DNA from: Hermatobates lingyangjiaoensis
Lineage: Eukaryota > Arthropoda > Insecta > Hemiptera > Hermatobatidae
NCBI GenBank assembly: GCA_026182355.1
Contig: JAPFBL010000525.1
Location: 124,001-188,000, forward strand
Direction of reading: 5' to 3'
DNA length: 64,000 nt
In this document: positions 23,011 to 34,759 of the stretch, piece after piece
Layout of the letters: each line of letters begins with the position of its first letter
How positions within the stretch are numbered: the first letter of the stretch is position 1
Translations under genes and position numbers: made by a program
The notes under the pieces: generated by a model
What the model saw: the letters and a program-made list of their open reading frames with translations, nothing else
Databases searched by the model: none
What the model was told of the DNA's origin: nothing

Positions 23011-24403
23011 CCCTAAAGGTTAGCCTGAGCTTTGCTTTTACATTTGGTCTAAGACTAAGTGTAGGGAACGTAAGACTTGTAACATATTTTAGTTACGAGT
23101 AACCAACATTGCTGGGTTTATTCTACAGAAGGCAACATAATTATTATGAGCAAGGTTACGTATTTATTATGAGTAAAGATAATTCTTAGCATGAGTCATG
23201 AATTCTTAGCATGGTTCAGGTTCCCGGCGATAAGAATATTGAAATTTCTTTATTAAAGAAAGCCCGGCACCTAAGGACTCGAAGAAGACTGTCCCGAAAA
23301 AGGAGAAAGGAAGTTACTTCTTTCCGAAACAGAGGGAGCCTAATGGGACATTATCAATGATGGTAATTGATACCTCCTCTGGTTACCTCCAGAACAACAA
23401 TGAAGGTAACAGTCTACAAGTGTAGGACTAAAGAAAACAAGAAATTAATATTGTTAACAATTAATCAGTTTTAAACAAAATATATTATTTGTATTTTATA
23501 GTATATACTACGTTTTAGATCATTAATGATATTCTTACTGTAAGTCAAATAAATGTAATATTATCCTTACAAATATAAAATAAAGATACTTCAAGAAAAC
23601 AAAACATTCAACTGTAGAGTTAAATTTTAGACAGGTGATCAACTTTCAGAACAATTAAGATAAATCTAAACTTTATTATTTAAATTATATAAATAATTAT
23701 TGAATTGTATAAAGTATAACTTAAAGTAAATAAGTAATTAAGTAATCCAAATGTGTAGGTAATTTATTTTAAAAATCTTTAGTTAAATTGTGTTGAAAAA
23801 TAATATTTTTTTGTTTTCTCTGATATTTGACTAATTTTTCTCTAGAATTAACCAATTTCTTCCTCGCAAATTCGTGCATCAATTCTTAAAGCACTGTCTC
23901 AAGGAACAGTAAAGTTACCCGAAGAAATGTTTCAATCATAATATAGCATAACTTTTGCTTAAAATATACTAACACAAGCGGAACCTTTAAGTTTTCTTGA
24001 ATCAAGAAATCTGGAATAATAACCTTAGAGTATTTTTAGGTTTTATTATTTTAATAAAATAATGAATAGGTTATTTCACTATTTTTATCATTGTTACTAG
24101 TATCATTAGTAAAAGCTAAGGTTATTACGAATATTATTATAAACAATAAAATCTTACCTTTCATGATTTCCAACACCTTGAACAGTTTTAAAACTCACAC
24201 ATTCTCAAGAGAGAACTTTCTTTTAATTTCTATCTTGACAATGGACAAGTTCTTAATCCGATGAAGGTAAGGTTTTATTTAAATAATGGTATTTATCTAT
24301 TTCATCAGTTAACAAAAATGTTTTATATTAATTTTAAATTATTTATAAACCATCATATATACAGTGGAATATTTCTACATGGTGAAATCACTTTTGCGTA
24401 CAA
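23011..24403. other. Gene-free AT-rich interval
   Basis: No coding frame, RNA gene or recognisable element was found; only AT-rich sequence with a small moderately GC-rich patch near 23220-23420 that has no long open frame. Confidence 0.4.
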
Positions 24404-24620
24404 GCATAAAAAAGCTATTGATAATTACTGATAATAAAGTAAATAAAAATTGGTCATTTACATTAGAATAAACGATTCTTACAAATTATAATATGTTTAT
24501 ATAGGATTATAGAAAAAGAAATTCCAAAATATGTCTTTCGCGTAAGTTGCTCGACTAAATACTCTACTGGTCTAACATATCTAAGCAAATTTTATTTAAG
24601 CCAGGTCAGTGGTAGGGGAT
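24404..24620 (+). repeat. Left copy of a 215-bp direct repeat
   Basis: The sequence from 'acaagcataaaaaagctattgat' to 'aagccaggtcagtggta' is repeated at 26026-26242 with few differences. The two copies bracket the 146-bp tandem array. Confidence 0.85.
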
Positions 24621-25079
24621 GTCTAGGTTAGGGCTTCCTGGTACCAGGGGCAGCCTGTCACATTGATTCTCACCCCTTCACAATATCTCAAGTACTCATT
24701 TGCCAATAACAAGAATTAATATCGCATCCATGTATTATTGTATAAAACAAGAGGAAATTTATTTATCAAATAAATGTGGTTTGTAGACCTGAAAAAAAAA
24801 ATTATTTTCATAGAAACAGTTTTAAAAAGCATCTTAAATCAGTATATATAGTTTGTAATTTGCAAATTTATACCAAAGAATTTTTAGATCAGTGACAGGG
24901 TTCAGGTAGAATATGTCTTGAGCCTCTCCTCGCATGAGAGCAGTAATGAGATTTACTGATAAAGAAATCCAAGTTTCTCTTTCAATATTTAAAATTGGCT
25001 TCGTTTCTCTTTAAAGTAGTTTAACGAAACGAAATTGGTATTACTGATATACCTGTAAATTTTCAAAATAAAAATGTCT

Positions 25080-26020
25080 GTGAAGTTAAGCCAAAGACAG
25101 CTTAAAAGGCCATTACGTCGAATTTTCAATCTATTTAAAGCTTAGATTGTAAGTAATTCATAAAGAAACCTACTTTCAAGGTTTCAGCTTGCTATGCATT
25201 ATGGTGGCTGAGTTTACTTGTGACAAAATTTTGAGCTTAAAAGTTCATAACTTTGCTTCTACGTTGAATTTCCAATCCATTTAGAGCTTAGATTTTAAGT
25301 TATTCATAAACTAACCTACTTTCAAGGTTTCAGCTTGGTATGCTTTATGGTGGCTAAGTTTACTTGTGACATAATTTTGAGCTTAAAAGTTCATAACTTT
25401 GCTTCTACGTTGAACTTCCAATCCATTTAGAGCTTAGATTTTAAGTAATTCATAAAGAAACCCACTTTCAAGGTTTCAGCTCGCTATGCTTTATCGTGGC
25501 TAAGTTTACTTGTGACATAATTTTGAGCTTAAAAGTTCATAACTTTGTTTCTACGTTGAATTTCCAATCCATTTAGAGCTTAGATTTTAAGTAATTCATA
25601 AAGAAACCTACTTTCAAGGTTTCAGCTTGCTATGCTTTATGGTGGCTAAGTTTACTTGTGACATAATTTTGAGGTTAAAAGTTCATAACTTTGTTTCTAC
25701 GTTGAATTTCCAATCCATTAAGAGCTTAGATTTTAAGTAATTCATAAAGAAACCTACTTTCAAGGTTTCAGCTTGCTATGCTTTATGGTGGCTAAGTTTA
25801 CTTGTGATAAAATTTTGAGCTTAGACATTCATAACTTTGCTTCTACGTTGAATTTCCAATCCATTAAGAGCTTAGATTTTAAGTAATTCATAAAGAAACC
25901 TACTTTCAAGGTTTCAGCTTGCTATGCTTTATGGTGGCTAAGTTTACTTGTGACAAAATTTTGAGCTTAGACATTCATAACTTTGCTTCTACGTTGAATT
26001 TCCAATCCATTTAGAGCTTA
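25080..26020. repeat. 146-bp satellite-like tandem array, about six copies
   Basis: The marker 'gagcttagatt' recurs at 25284, 25430, 25576, 25722, 25868 and 26014, a constant 146-bp spacing, with a more diverged unit before 25284. Units share 'ttcaaggtttcagcttgctatgctttatggtggctaag..'. The same unit, decayed, is found twice at 54270-54600 inside the 5' part of a Helitron, so the array probably grew from a Helitron subterminal sequence. Confidence 0.9.
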
Positions 26021-26025
26021 GATTA

Positions 26026-26242
26026 CAAGCATAAAAAATGCTATTGATAATTACTGATAATAAATGAAATAAAAATTAGTCATTTACATTAGAATAAACG
26101 ATTCTTACAAATTATAATATATTTATATAGGATTATAGAAAAAGAAATCCCAAAATATGTGCTTCCGCGTGAGTTGCTCTACTAAATACTCTACTGGTCT
26201 AACATATCTAAGTAAATTGTATTTAAGCCTGGTCAGTGGTAA
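26026..26242 (+). repeat. Right copy of the 215-bp direct repeat
   Basis: Partner of 24404-24620 and about 1.62 kb downstream of it. It runs directly into the LINE-like fragment that follows, which suggests that at least part of this repeat belongs to that element. Confidence 0.8.
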
Positions 26243-26450
26243 GCAGATAAACAGATCTACTGTCAAAGTTTCAGCTCTGAACAGATTGAGAATTGGTCAC
26301 AGCAGGATGACTCATGGCTTCGTTCTTACGCGGGGAGGCTGACCACTTTGTAACCATTGTCATGTATCTTTAACTGTAGAGCATATTGTGACTGAGTGTT
26401 CATGTATCGGAAATACAGGAACAGTGCGGGAGTGCCACCTGACCTGACAT
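26243..26450 (+). pseudogene. Non-LTR retrotransposon C-terminal fragment
   Basis: The translation includes LNRLRIGHSRMTHGF, a stop, then PLCNHCHVSLTVEHIVTEC. This is the Cys/His-containing C-terminal end of Jockey/I-like LINE ORF2 proteins. The in-frame TGA and lack of upstream RT show a dead, truncated copy. Confidence 0.75.
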
Positions 26451-28536
26451 TAGCACTAATATGAAATTGTTACATTTATTAAAGAAGTGCAAAATACTCA
26501 CGCAAATATGAGGTGTATGAGATATTAAGTTCCATTGTTATTTTCAATTGTAATGTTTCCAAATATTTATTTAATAATAAATAAATTATATTATATTGCC
26601 CTAGATTAGCTATTAGCAAATAACTAAAAATATATCGAATTTTGTAGAATTTGTGTACAGTGCTAATATATCCAAGTGATGTGCAAAAAATAAAAATAGA
26701 TTTGATAAAGTTCATTGTCTTAACTCTGTAAGAAATGTGGATTGCCAGTAAATTCGTAGAGTTTAGTTTATTTTGAACTCACCTTCCATTGAATTACTGT
26801 TGTTAACGATTTGAACTTTAAACACCTGCAACAAACCAGTGTCATACAAAACCATGAAAATTGACCCCTAAGGTGATTTAGTCGTATAGTAATATCACCT
26901 GTCCATCTGTAGAGATGACGTCTCCGCTTTATATGGACAAAAGTTTATTGCAGTTTTTCTCAAACAGTAAAGGCACAGAGTGATAGCCGGGGGAAGGGAA
27001 GTTTTTTATATCAGAAATTGTTTTTTTTTTTTTCTTTTACTAGTTACTGTACTTTTCTGTACAAGTTAAAATAATGTGTTATAAAGTTTTTCCTCAGTGT
27101 AGGTTACTCTATATCTCTATTCCCTTATGTTTTATATTCTTTAATGTTAATAACATATCATGTTACGTAGAGGTCCACTTGTAACAGTTTATATACATAT
27201 AAACATAAAACTATTGGTTGTTGTGGTATAGATTGAAGGGAGTATGTTTTCTGATTTGTAAGAAGAAGGAGAGAGGGCAGAGAAATTTGACAAGCACTGG
27301 TTTATTGTGAAGTTGTCAGATAATGATTAAATCATATCAAAGCCGATCAACAAAGCCTGAACTGTCGTCAAGACGTCCTCCTTTCATTCCAGGACTCTTC
27401 ATTTGGGAAGACTTCCAGCTGGGCCTTCACCTTTCGATCAAAAGGAGAAGCGCCAGATACAATGTGGTGTACATTGACCTTCCTCTCACATTAGCTCCTA
27501 TCCAGTATATATTCGGAAAATAGTACAGGAATGCACTTCAGCAGCTAATGTGTACCATCTTCGACATTTAAACATCTCATGAATACTAGCCTAGTTATCT
27601 ACTTGAACAAAAGTTTGAAAATTTAAATGATAAGTTTTGGTAAGCATGGTCAGTAGGTAGCAAGTAGTAAACAATGAAGATTGCAACCCAATCGAATGAA
27701 AAAGTAATAACTACTCAAGACTTGGCTCTGTGGAGACAACACAGGAGACCTGTGCAACAAAAACTGAGCCACAAAAACAAAGGCCAGTACTAGGATGCCA
27801 CCTAATTGGTGTTCAGCTGCTTTCAGCAGACTATGGACTTTCATAACAAAACCCTTTAGGAGGAGAAGAAGACGTTCTGAAATCCCGACTATAGGTAATT
27901 CAGCCCTATAGATAGTCTATAAGTCGTGATCAGCAGCCTTTTAGGTCAGAAAGCTATAAAAATCAAATATTTTAAAAGCAATTCATAAAACAAAATATAT
28001 TTTTGTCCATTAAAAACTAAATAGAGAATTTTTAACGAAGAAAAAAAATGCATCCTATAATTTTTTTCATAACGTTATACTAAAGCTGGTCAATAATAAA
28101 ACCATTGCTTCTTCTCAATGTCATTTATGAAGCATAATGTTTTTTAAACATGCTTTACAGGACTGAAATACATTGACAAAACATTCACCTTAAAGATGTT
28201 TTAATGGATTTTTAGCCTAGTTATACTTGCAAACGCTAAGTTGATGAATACATTGTGGTCTTCTTTCGCTGACATAACAGTACGTTGATCTTGATTCTTT
28301 TTTTGGTAAGACTTACTCGCACGTATACATGGCAGTTCTCACGACGTTATTGACATACATCCAAGTGGTGCTTTATATTTCACTCTTTTATTATTCCATG
28401 TTAGTCAGACTGTAGTACTTACTGTTTCTAATGAAACATTATCCTTTGCCCTTTTCTTCTTAAGAAATATAAACAAAGATTCTTCTACATTCATCAAAAG
28501 AGCATACCTGCTCACGAGCAGAAGTTACCGATTCCT
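26451..28536. other. No supported gene
   Basis: Short frames at 27323-27523 (plus) and 27650-27844 (minus) have somewhat higher GC and could be transposon remnants, but I recognise neither. Otherwise AT-rich filler. Confidence 0.35.
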
Positions 28537-28852
28537 AGGGGCCAGGCTAGCTCAGTGGTTACGTGCTCGCCTCTGAACTGATAGGACCGGGGTTCGATCC
28601 TCACCTGGCCCTCGATTTATTCACGTGGGAGGTGAATAAATCTGAGCGCGTTGTCCCTCGGAGAAGGACGTTAAACCGTCGGTCCCGAGCCTGTACGATG
28701 TCAGGTACTCGTTTAATATCCCTACTCTAAATACATTTGAGTTAGGCAAAAGTTAGGACTCCCACTGTAGAATCAATCTTCATTGTGTGGTAGGCCAATG
28801 CTCGGCCTACGTGTGTTCCCTTGTGGAACTGCCACTGCAACCTAACCTAACC
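28537..28852 (+). mobile_element. Full-length tRNA-derived SINE
   Basis: The head resembles a tRNA with an A box (TAGCTCAGTGG) and a B box (GGTTCGATCC), the two internal Pol III promoter elements. A unique body follows ('gagcctgtacgatgtcaggt') and a CCTAACCTAACC tail. A perfect 11-bp duplication TACCGATTCCT flanks it (28526-28536 and 28853-28863). This is the best-preserved SINE in the window. Confidence 0.92.
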
Positions 28853-29003
28853 TACCGATTCCTGCTATATTTTGGGACATTGAACTCAAATATTAGCTAG
28901 TAAAAAACGATTAACTAATAACAATAGCTTATCAACAAACTATACAAATTCAACATACTATCAGGCCAATTAAATTTTAAGTACGACTATTTTGTTATTA
29001 TTC

Positions 29004-29034
29004 CCCCCCCCCCACGGAATTCCCCCCCCCCCAT
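29004..29034. repeat. Paired poly-C tracts
   Basis: Two C-runs of about 11-12 bases separated by 'acggaatt', in otherwise AT-rich DNA. On the minus strand these are G-runs. Confidence 0.8.
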
Positions 29035-29279
29035 TTTAATTCGTGAGATCAATAGTTTATTTTATTCGTGAAACAAAATTTCAATTTTGATTTCAAAAAA
29101 TATTTTTGCCTATTAAAAGGAACATAAATAGCAATTTAGTTATCCTATTAAACTTTACCTATTTTTCTTTAAGTGAAAAAGTGAAAAGATACTCATCTTT
29201 TAAAAATAAGTTCAGTATAATATTGTTAATAGTTTTTTTTTCGTCTTAGGATGTGGAAAAATCTGTTCAGCAGATCCCT

Positions 29280-29656
29280 TAGCAAAACATTTTGCTTAGG
29301 GTATGTGGGGTTGGGGGTCCCAACCCACTAAAAAAACCACATCCTATTTCCTGGCAATATCCGACACGGAAACCGTTTTCACATTACTTCATGCCGGTGC
29401 CTCAGTCCTCCTGAATAGGATTCACCTTCTTGTCCCCATTCATTCATCTATGAATTATCGTGAGTCCTTGCCTCGTGCTTTCATTTTTCTTATGATGGAG
29501 AACCGTCTCTACAAAGTTTGCAGCTTTTGACCAATTTTCTGCACTCTGGAGCATCTTTTGAACTATGGTTTCTGGAGTAACCTCACCCAGTGATGCTATT
29601 AATTCCTGGCGCAGCACTCCCCATTTAGCACAGAATATTGTTAATAGTGGTACCAT
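29280..29656 (-). pseudogene. LINE ORF2 C-terminal fragment and 3' region
   Basis: The minus frame 29656-29444 reads ..CAKWGVLRQELIASLGEVTP.. then SAENWSKAANFVETVL and a Lys/Arg tail. This is the typical extreme C-terminus of arthropod non-LTR retrotransposon polyproteins. Sequence to about 29280 is probably its 3' UTR. No RT or RNase H domain is attached. Confidence 0.7.
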
Positions 29657-30218
29657 AGATATTGTTAGTAATAATTAAAAAAAAAATGATACATCCTGCC
29701 CCTAAATTTTCTTTTACATTCAACCGGTTTTAAATTTGTCCATCTTTAAGAGTGGATCTTAAAGATCAGAAATGGGTTGAATGAGAAAGAACGAGATATG
29801 ATGTTCTATTCTTTTTTAAATTGTTAACTAGTACAGTAGTAAAAATAAAATAATTGAACCTACCTTCATTTGTAAACTAAACAAATAGATTTATTAATCA
29901 TTCTGATAAAATTTCAAATATAAATTATAACAGATTGAAACACATTTAATCTTTAGGAAAGAAGTGTTCCCTTCATAATAAAGGGGCAGAAAAAACAAGA
30001 TTCTTACTTGCGTGCACAATAAGTGCACTCACCCAGTCAGCTGAGGTGTAACATTTTACATGCAATCCATTTGATAGGAAAACAACAATCCCTATTCCCT
30101 TGAATCTTTCAGTTCTTTTAAAAAAAAGCAACACTAAAGCGATTAAGATTTCTTTTACTACTTTTAGTAGTGGTTACCATGATATCAAAAGTGACATGTA
30201 ATAATTCGATACCTCTCT

Positions 30219-30264
<46 letters not shown>
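30219..30264. repeat. (TA)n microsatellite
   Basis: An uninterrupted TA dinucleotide run next to the left arm of the following inverted repeat. Similar runs lie at about 30981-31030, 32360-32384, 36218-36230 and 59878-59920, several of them beside elements of the same repeat group. Confidence 0.9.
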
Positions 30265-30267
<3 letters not shown>

Positions 30268-30272
<5 letters not shown>

Positions 30273-30533
30273 ATTCAAAACGAAGGAAACACACAGAAAG
30301 ACACAGACATAACTCACATCGATATTTCGACCATCGTCGTCATCAGGAGGTGTGAAGAGCGAAGAGTCCCGCAGGAAGGCAGGGCAACTCCTGGTCAGGT
30401 CAGGTCAGTCACCACCCTGCCTTCCTGCGGGACTCTTCGCTTTTCACACCTCCTGATGACGACGATGGTCGAAATATCGATGTGAGTTATGTCTGTGTCT
30501 TTCTGTGTGTTTCCTTCGTTTTGAATTTATTTT
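30268..30533. repeat. Large inverted repeat, family F
   Basis: Arms 30268-30384 and 30415-30533 (about 117 bp each) are near-perfect reverse complements around a 30-bp spacer. Each arm carries CTGATGA-C-GAC-gatg-GTC-GAA (plus-strand copy at about 30451). Unlike the other families, the bases after GAA do not give a proper stem III and cleavage base. Confidence 0.85.
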
Positions 30534-30727
30534 ATTTAAAAAAGTCCGCTGGAACGTTTCTTTTAATTGTGTATATATATATTGTAAACAGGAAAACGAT
30601 CCAAAAGGACAACAAACGTTTCACGATGAATCACAAACACAGAACTAAGGAACAAACACACATCCAAAAGGACAACAAACGTTTCAGGATGAATCACAAA
30701 CACAGAACTAAGGAACAAACACACTTA

Positions 30728-30778
30728 CTGTCTCTAATTTCCGGTCGAACCGTCATCAGGAGAGTTCAGAAAGGGACA
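30728..30778 (-). repeat. Family-E copy beside a direct duplication
   Basis: Minus strand CTGATGA-C-GGT-tcg-ACC-GGAAATTAGAGAC is a slightly altered family-E core. Upstream, 'atccaaaaggacaacaaacg..' is duplicated with a 63-bp period (about 30599 and 30662). Confidence 0.5.
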
Positions 30779-30860
30779 CCAAGAGCACTTGTGAGGCGAC
30801 GGTTGGGTCTCCAACCGTAACAAGCGGTCTTCGTCAGAGTCAAAAACCCAAGTGGAAAGT

Positions 30861-30979
30861 TGAGTTTTTGACTCTGACGAAGACCGCTTGTTACGGTTGA
30901 AAGATCTTAGTCTTGTTTTCCCATTTTCTTATTGTGGTTTGATCATTGATTGTTATTTCACGTATTTATGTGAAATCTT

Positions 30980-30983
<4 letters not shown>
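30861..30983 (+). ncRNA. Family-C unit with hammerhead-like core
   Basis: The core at 30870-30912 is GACT|CTGACGA, extra A, hairpin GACCG-cttgtta-CGGTT, GAA, AGATCT, T|AGTC. Stem I (GACT/AGTC) is 4 bp and stem III is the palindrome AGATCT. The tail 'gtgaaatcttt' matches the ends of the copies at 37.6 and 56.1 kb. An inverted partial copy lies immediately left (about 30808-30850), so the pair folds back. Confidence 0.6.
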
Positions 30984-31029
<46 letters not shown>

Positions 31030-32227
31030 TAGCAACTCAGTAAACATCCAAATAGAAATAATAAACAGTATGAAATTTGCAATGGCAGTAAAATCTCTCA
31101 ACCTGTAACGAGATTTGCCATTCATTCATCTGGTTGTTGGGTGCTAAAAAGAAGATCCCTGGTCTAAATTTAGTCAGATAGTCATTTTATTTCTAATTAT
31201 TATCATCATTATATCTTAAAAAAAAAAGGAAAACTATTTCTAAATATTTAAAACTAATAAAAAAAACGGAAACTAGTTTTCCTTTTTAGTAGTTTGTATT
31301 ACCAGTTATGAAATGTACCTCCTATTACACTTTGTTATTAAAAAAAAAGTTTTTAATATTTTTTTCGTCTATTCTTCTCATTTTTTTAATATATGATGAT
31401 TTTCTTCCTCGTTATTTTATTTTACTTCCTTTTATTTATGACTCTCGCTATTTATCCTTTATTTTTAACAGTTTCCTGATGGTAATGTAGGCAACAATGG
31501 GTGCTGCTTCAAACGATCAGCAGACCCTTTAACGTTTCTACCCTTGTCTTTTTCATCCATCCTGAATTACGGCTTAAAGCTAAAGTGTGATTCAGAGGAG
31601 AGAGTGTTTCTTTTCCTTGTTGTTTATAATAAATTTAATGATACATATATTCAGTATTTTCACTTTCTCGAGGTTTGGTTTAGTTGACTTAAACAAATTC
31701 TGTAGAATGTATGCGATTTAGATAGTATAACTTTATATATATTTATGGTTAAAATTAACAGCAATCTCGACATTCACGGTTTTAACTGATGATTTTTACC
31801 TTCCTAATAACCTTTCTATGAATAAGGGTCAGTTAAAATTTTTTGAAGACATGGTACATATTAAGAATAATATTTACAAAAGTATGTATGCAACCCTCTA
31901 ATATGCAGTTCTCTAATCGGGGTTCGGTCAATTTTCCAGGATAAAAAATCAAACTCTCGTTGCCAACGTTTTGGTTTTATTTAAAACCTTTTTCATAGGC
32001 AGAAGTAAGAATTTTTTAACTAAGAAAATGAAATTTACATTATTTAAAGGAACAACAATGTTAACCGGACAAAACCTTCGACTAGAGTGTCGAAGTCTAT
32101 ATATATATATTTCGTTGAACAACTGATCGTATTCCACTGATGTCATTTTCTTCACCAGTTTTTCAAGGTTTCTGAATACCTTCTTCTTTCCTTCATCCAA
32201 ACGCTGGAGAATGTTAATTAAGTGGGA

Positions 32228-32268
32228 ACCGACATGTTTCGACTGGCTTCCAGTCATCTTCAGGGTAA
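32228..32268 (-). ncRNA. Hammerhead-like motif, family D
   Basis: Minus strand: ACC|CTGAAGA, extra T, a perfect 6-bp hairpin GACTGG-aag-CCAGTC, GAA, palindrome ACATGT, C|GGT. Stem I (ACC/GGT) is 3 bp and the base before the predicted cut is C. The neighbouring 31940-32000 sequence ('tgccaac..ggttttatttaaaacc') has a relative at about 49350-49390. Confidence 0.55.
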
Positions 32269-32357
32269 TTAATTAAAAAAAAGAAAAATTATTGGAGTCT
32301 TTAGAGTTATATATAAATAGGGTTATATTATAGTTACAGTTATAGTTATATTATAGT

Positions 32358-32388
<31 letters not shown>

Positions 32389-32564
32389 ATGACGACTACA
32401 AAGTTCTCAAGATTGCTAACTCTTCATCTCTCAGACGGTGCGCCTAAGGAACGTGAGGTCCACACAATTGATCATTAATAAACCAAGAGTGTGTGTTTTA
32501 AGTTGATTTAAAGGTCAATGAATATTAAAGTTAAACGAAAGTACTGACTGGACTGGTGTTGCAG

Positions 32565-34457
32565 AGGTAGGAGGGCTGGTGCAGGTGTCTGGCACCACTG
32601 GAGTCGAGGCAAGGGTAGAGCGAAGAGAAGAGGTGGTGCGCCGGCGCCGCTATAGGACCCACCATTCGCCAGAGACGGTCGACAAGATCAGGGAAGCCTT
32701 GGCAGAACAACAGGTGGGTGTTGCAGGTACGTGTCGTGCTCGTCATACAGTGCCACGCAGGGTTCATCAATACTCATAAGAGTTAATCTAAAGTCTGATT
32801 TAGTTAAATAATAAAAAAACATCAACCCTGGAGATTCAACACAATTGTAACTAATTTGGACCCTTCTGACATCGATTTTTTTTTTTTTTTTTTGTTCAAA
32901 CCGATCTCCTAGTGGGTGATAAAGTCAGCCGTTTATCAGTTTTTTGTTTGTTCTACAGATTCTTCATTGGGGCAACTTCTTGAGTCTGGAAACAGGTGAT
33001 TATACTTCTCTAAGAAAAAAAATAAAGAAATTAATCTTTTCAAAAATAACATAATTTTAAAAAGCGTGGTTTATTGTGCGCTAAACTAAAATTTCTTTAG
33101 TATGGAAGGAAAGCTAGTAGATTTTCTAATATGGTTTCAAAGAGTAAAAGTGGTCAATATTTTTCATAACAAAAATGTTATTAATGAGAATGACCTTTCT
33201 GAATTAATTAAGGATAATGAAATGGTCAGAGCAGGGGTAGTAGAGGGGCAAGCATGATTGTCTCTGGACTGGGATATAAGGGTTCGATTCCCACTCTGGT
33301 CCTTGAATTTTCACGTTGTAGGTGTAAAAATATGTGCATGTCGTCCCTCAGAAATTATGTTAAGCCTTTCAGTTCCAAGCCTGTACGATGTCAGCTGATC
33401 GTTAAAGATCACACTAAAGTTCTCTAAGAAGGATGTTTGTTAGTAAGGGTTATAAATGTGACCTGAAAAATCTAGTATAGTAACCAAGATTTGAACGTCA
33501 ATTCTCCAGTGCTGAAGGCAAACAGGATAGCGGCTTTGGTATTACAGCTGGATAGCTTATTCAGCCATATCACGAATAATAATAGAATAGATTGATCCTT
33601 TTTAACGTAGAAGGTCTTTAGCCACATCTCGGGGGTAACAAGTTGATAGAGGCAAACAAAGCTCTGAGACACGGCTGAAGTGACCCACGCGGAGGCGAGA
33701 TCCCATGACCCAAGTAGGCTACCACTGACCACTTTGACCTTATGTTCACATCAACCTTTCAGTTCACAGTCTCATTGTAGAACAATGGGGGTCAGGCTAG
33801 CTCAGTGGTTACGTGCTCGCCTCTGAACTGATAGGACCGGGGCACTCGATTTATTCACGCGGGAGGTGAATAAATCTGAGCACGTCGTCCCTCGGAGAAG
33901 GACGTGAAACCGTCGGTCCCGAGCCTGTACGATGTCAGGTACTCGTTAAAGATCCCTACTCTAAATACACTTGAGTTAGGCAAAATTTAGGACTCCCACT
34001 GTAGAATCAATCTTCATTGTGTGGTATCACAAAGGGCCAATGCTTGGCCTAAGTGTGTTCCCTTGTGGGACTACCACTGCAACCTAACCTAACCTAATCT
34101 AGTATGTAGAACAATACGTAACAAATAGTTTAAATGCCACGGTATTTTACAGTCTGGAGAGTTCATTATAGCCTTTATTTTCCGATTCAGAAGTACCTAA
34201 AATGAAGTTAATAAAAACGTAAAAAAATATATATATAAATATTTATGTGCATTAATTTGTATGAAAAACTGTTGTTTTGTGTTATTAGACGCCACTCTGT
34301 GGAATCACACGCTGGTCAAGGGTGGGGGTGTCGACGGCGATGTCTAAGTCAGGCAGACCTCAGTCCGAGCCATTCCTTCGCCAGCCCTGCAGGACTGCCC
34401 AAGGCCGAAGTGCTCCACAGTTACCTTGGCCCTCCAGCAATCCTCAATAAACTTTAA
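32565..34457 (+). CDS. 3' end of an unrecognised GC-rich gene (three exons)
   Basis: Exons 32565-32726, 32959-32995 (a 37-bp microexon) and 34289-34457 join in frame (phases 1 then 2) to an open C-terminus of about 120 residues ending at the TAA 34455-34457. The first exon has a PyAG border and ends at CAG|GTACGT; a rival donor CAG|GTGGGT 15 bp earlier would shift the frame. Features are a charged stretch EARVERREEVVRRRRYR, then HHSPETVDKIREALAEQQ, an RRHSVES motif that fits a basophilic kinase site, and a Pro/Ser-rich end. AATAAA at 34447 overlaps the stop region. Codon GC is much higher than the surroundings, which supports real coding. Upstream exons are not identified and I do not know the family. 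Confidence 0.55.
33224..33440 (+). mobile_element. Diverged tRNA-SINE
   Basis: Has a B-box-like GGTTCGATTCC and the shared body 'aagcctgtacgatgtcag..gttaaagat', but a different, decayed tRNA-like head. It lies in the last intron of the GC-rich gene. Confidence 0.7.
33787..34104 (+). mobile_element. tRNA-SINE lacking its B box
   Basis: Very close to the SINE at 28537-28852 and flanked by the 11-bp duplication TGTAGAACAAT (33776-33786 and 34105-34115). About 20 bp are missing right after 'ataggaccgggg', which removes the B box GGTTCGATCC. The target duplication is intact. Confidence 0.9.
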
Positions 34458-34759
34458 ATGCTGCCTCATAACATCTTGGACAAGCTAATATCATCTCTGT
34501 TATTTAAAATAATGCTTTAGTTAAGAGTTGAAATTTACTGAACTTGTTTATTCATTATTATTAAATTATAAGTTATTTTTACCACTAATAACTGATTCAA
34601 AGTTAAAAGACAAAAAAATATCCATCACCAGGCTGAAATGTCTATTAATACTAATTAAAAATATACATGGATGAATATCTGTATTACTCGTAAAAACATA
34701 AAGATAAAAGGAATAAGTAATATTATTACTACCAAATATTAATATTATAAACACTTTTT

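Noticed and set aside
25080..26020. CRISPR array
   Set aside because: Units are contiguous 146-bp tandem repeats without unique spacers, in a eukaryotic genome.
28537..28620. tRNA gene suggested by A and B boxes
   Set aside because: It is the head of a SINE with body, CCTAACC tail and TSD; the full cloverleaf is not maintained.
30445..30495. Family F as an active hammerhead (CTGATGA..GTCGAA)
   Set aside because: After GAA the sequence ATATCGATGTGAG gives no stem III with a U before the cleavage base, so the core is incomplete even though stem I could pair.
31949..32257. 102-codon minus-strand frame next to the family-D core
   Set aside because: Possibly part of the family-D element, but I recognise no domain; kept as repeat context rather than a gene.
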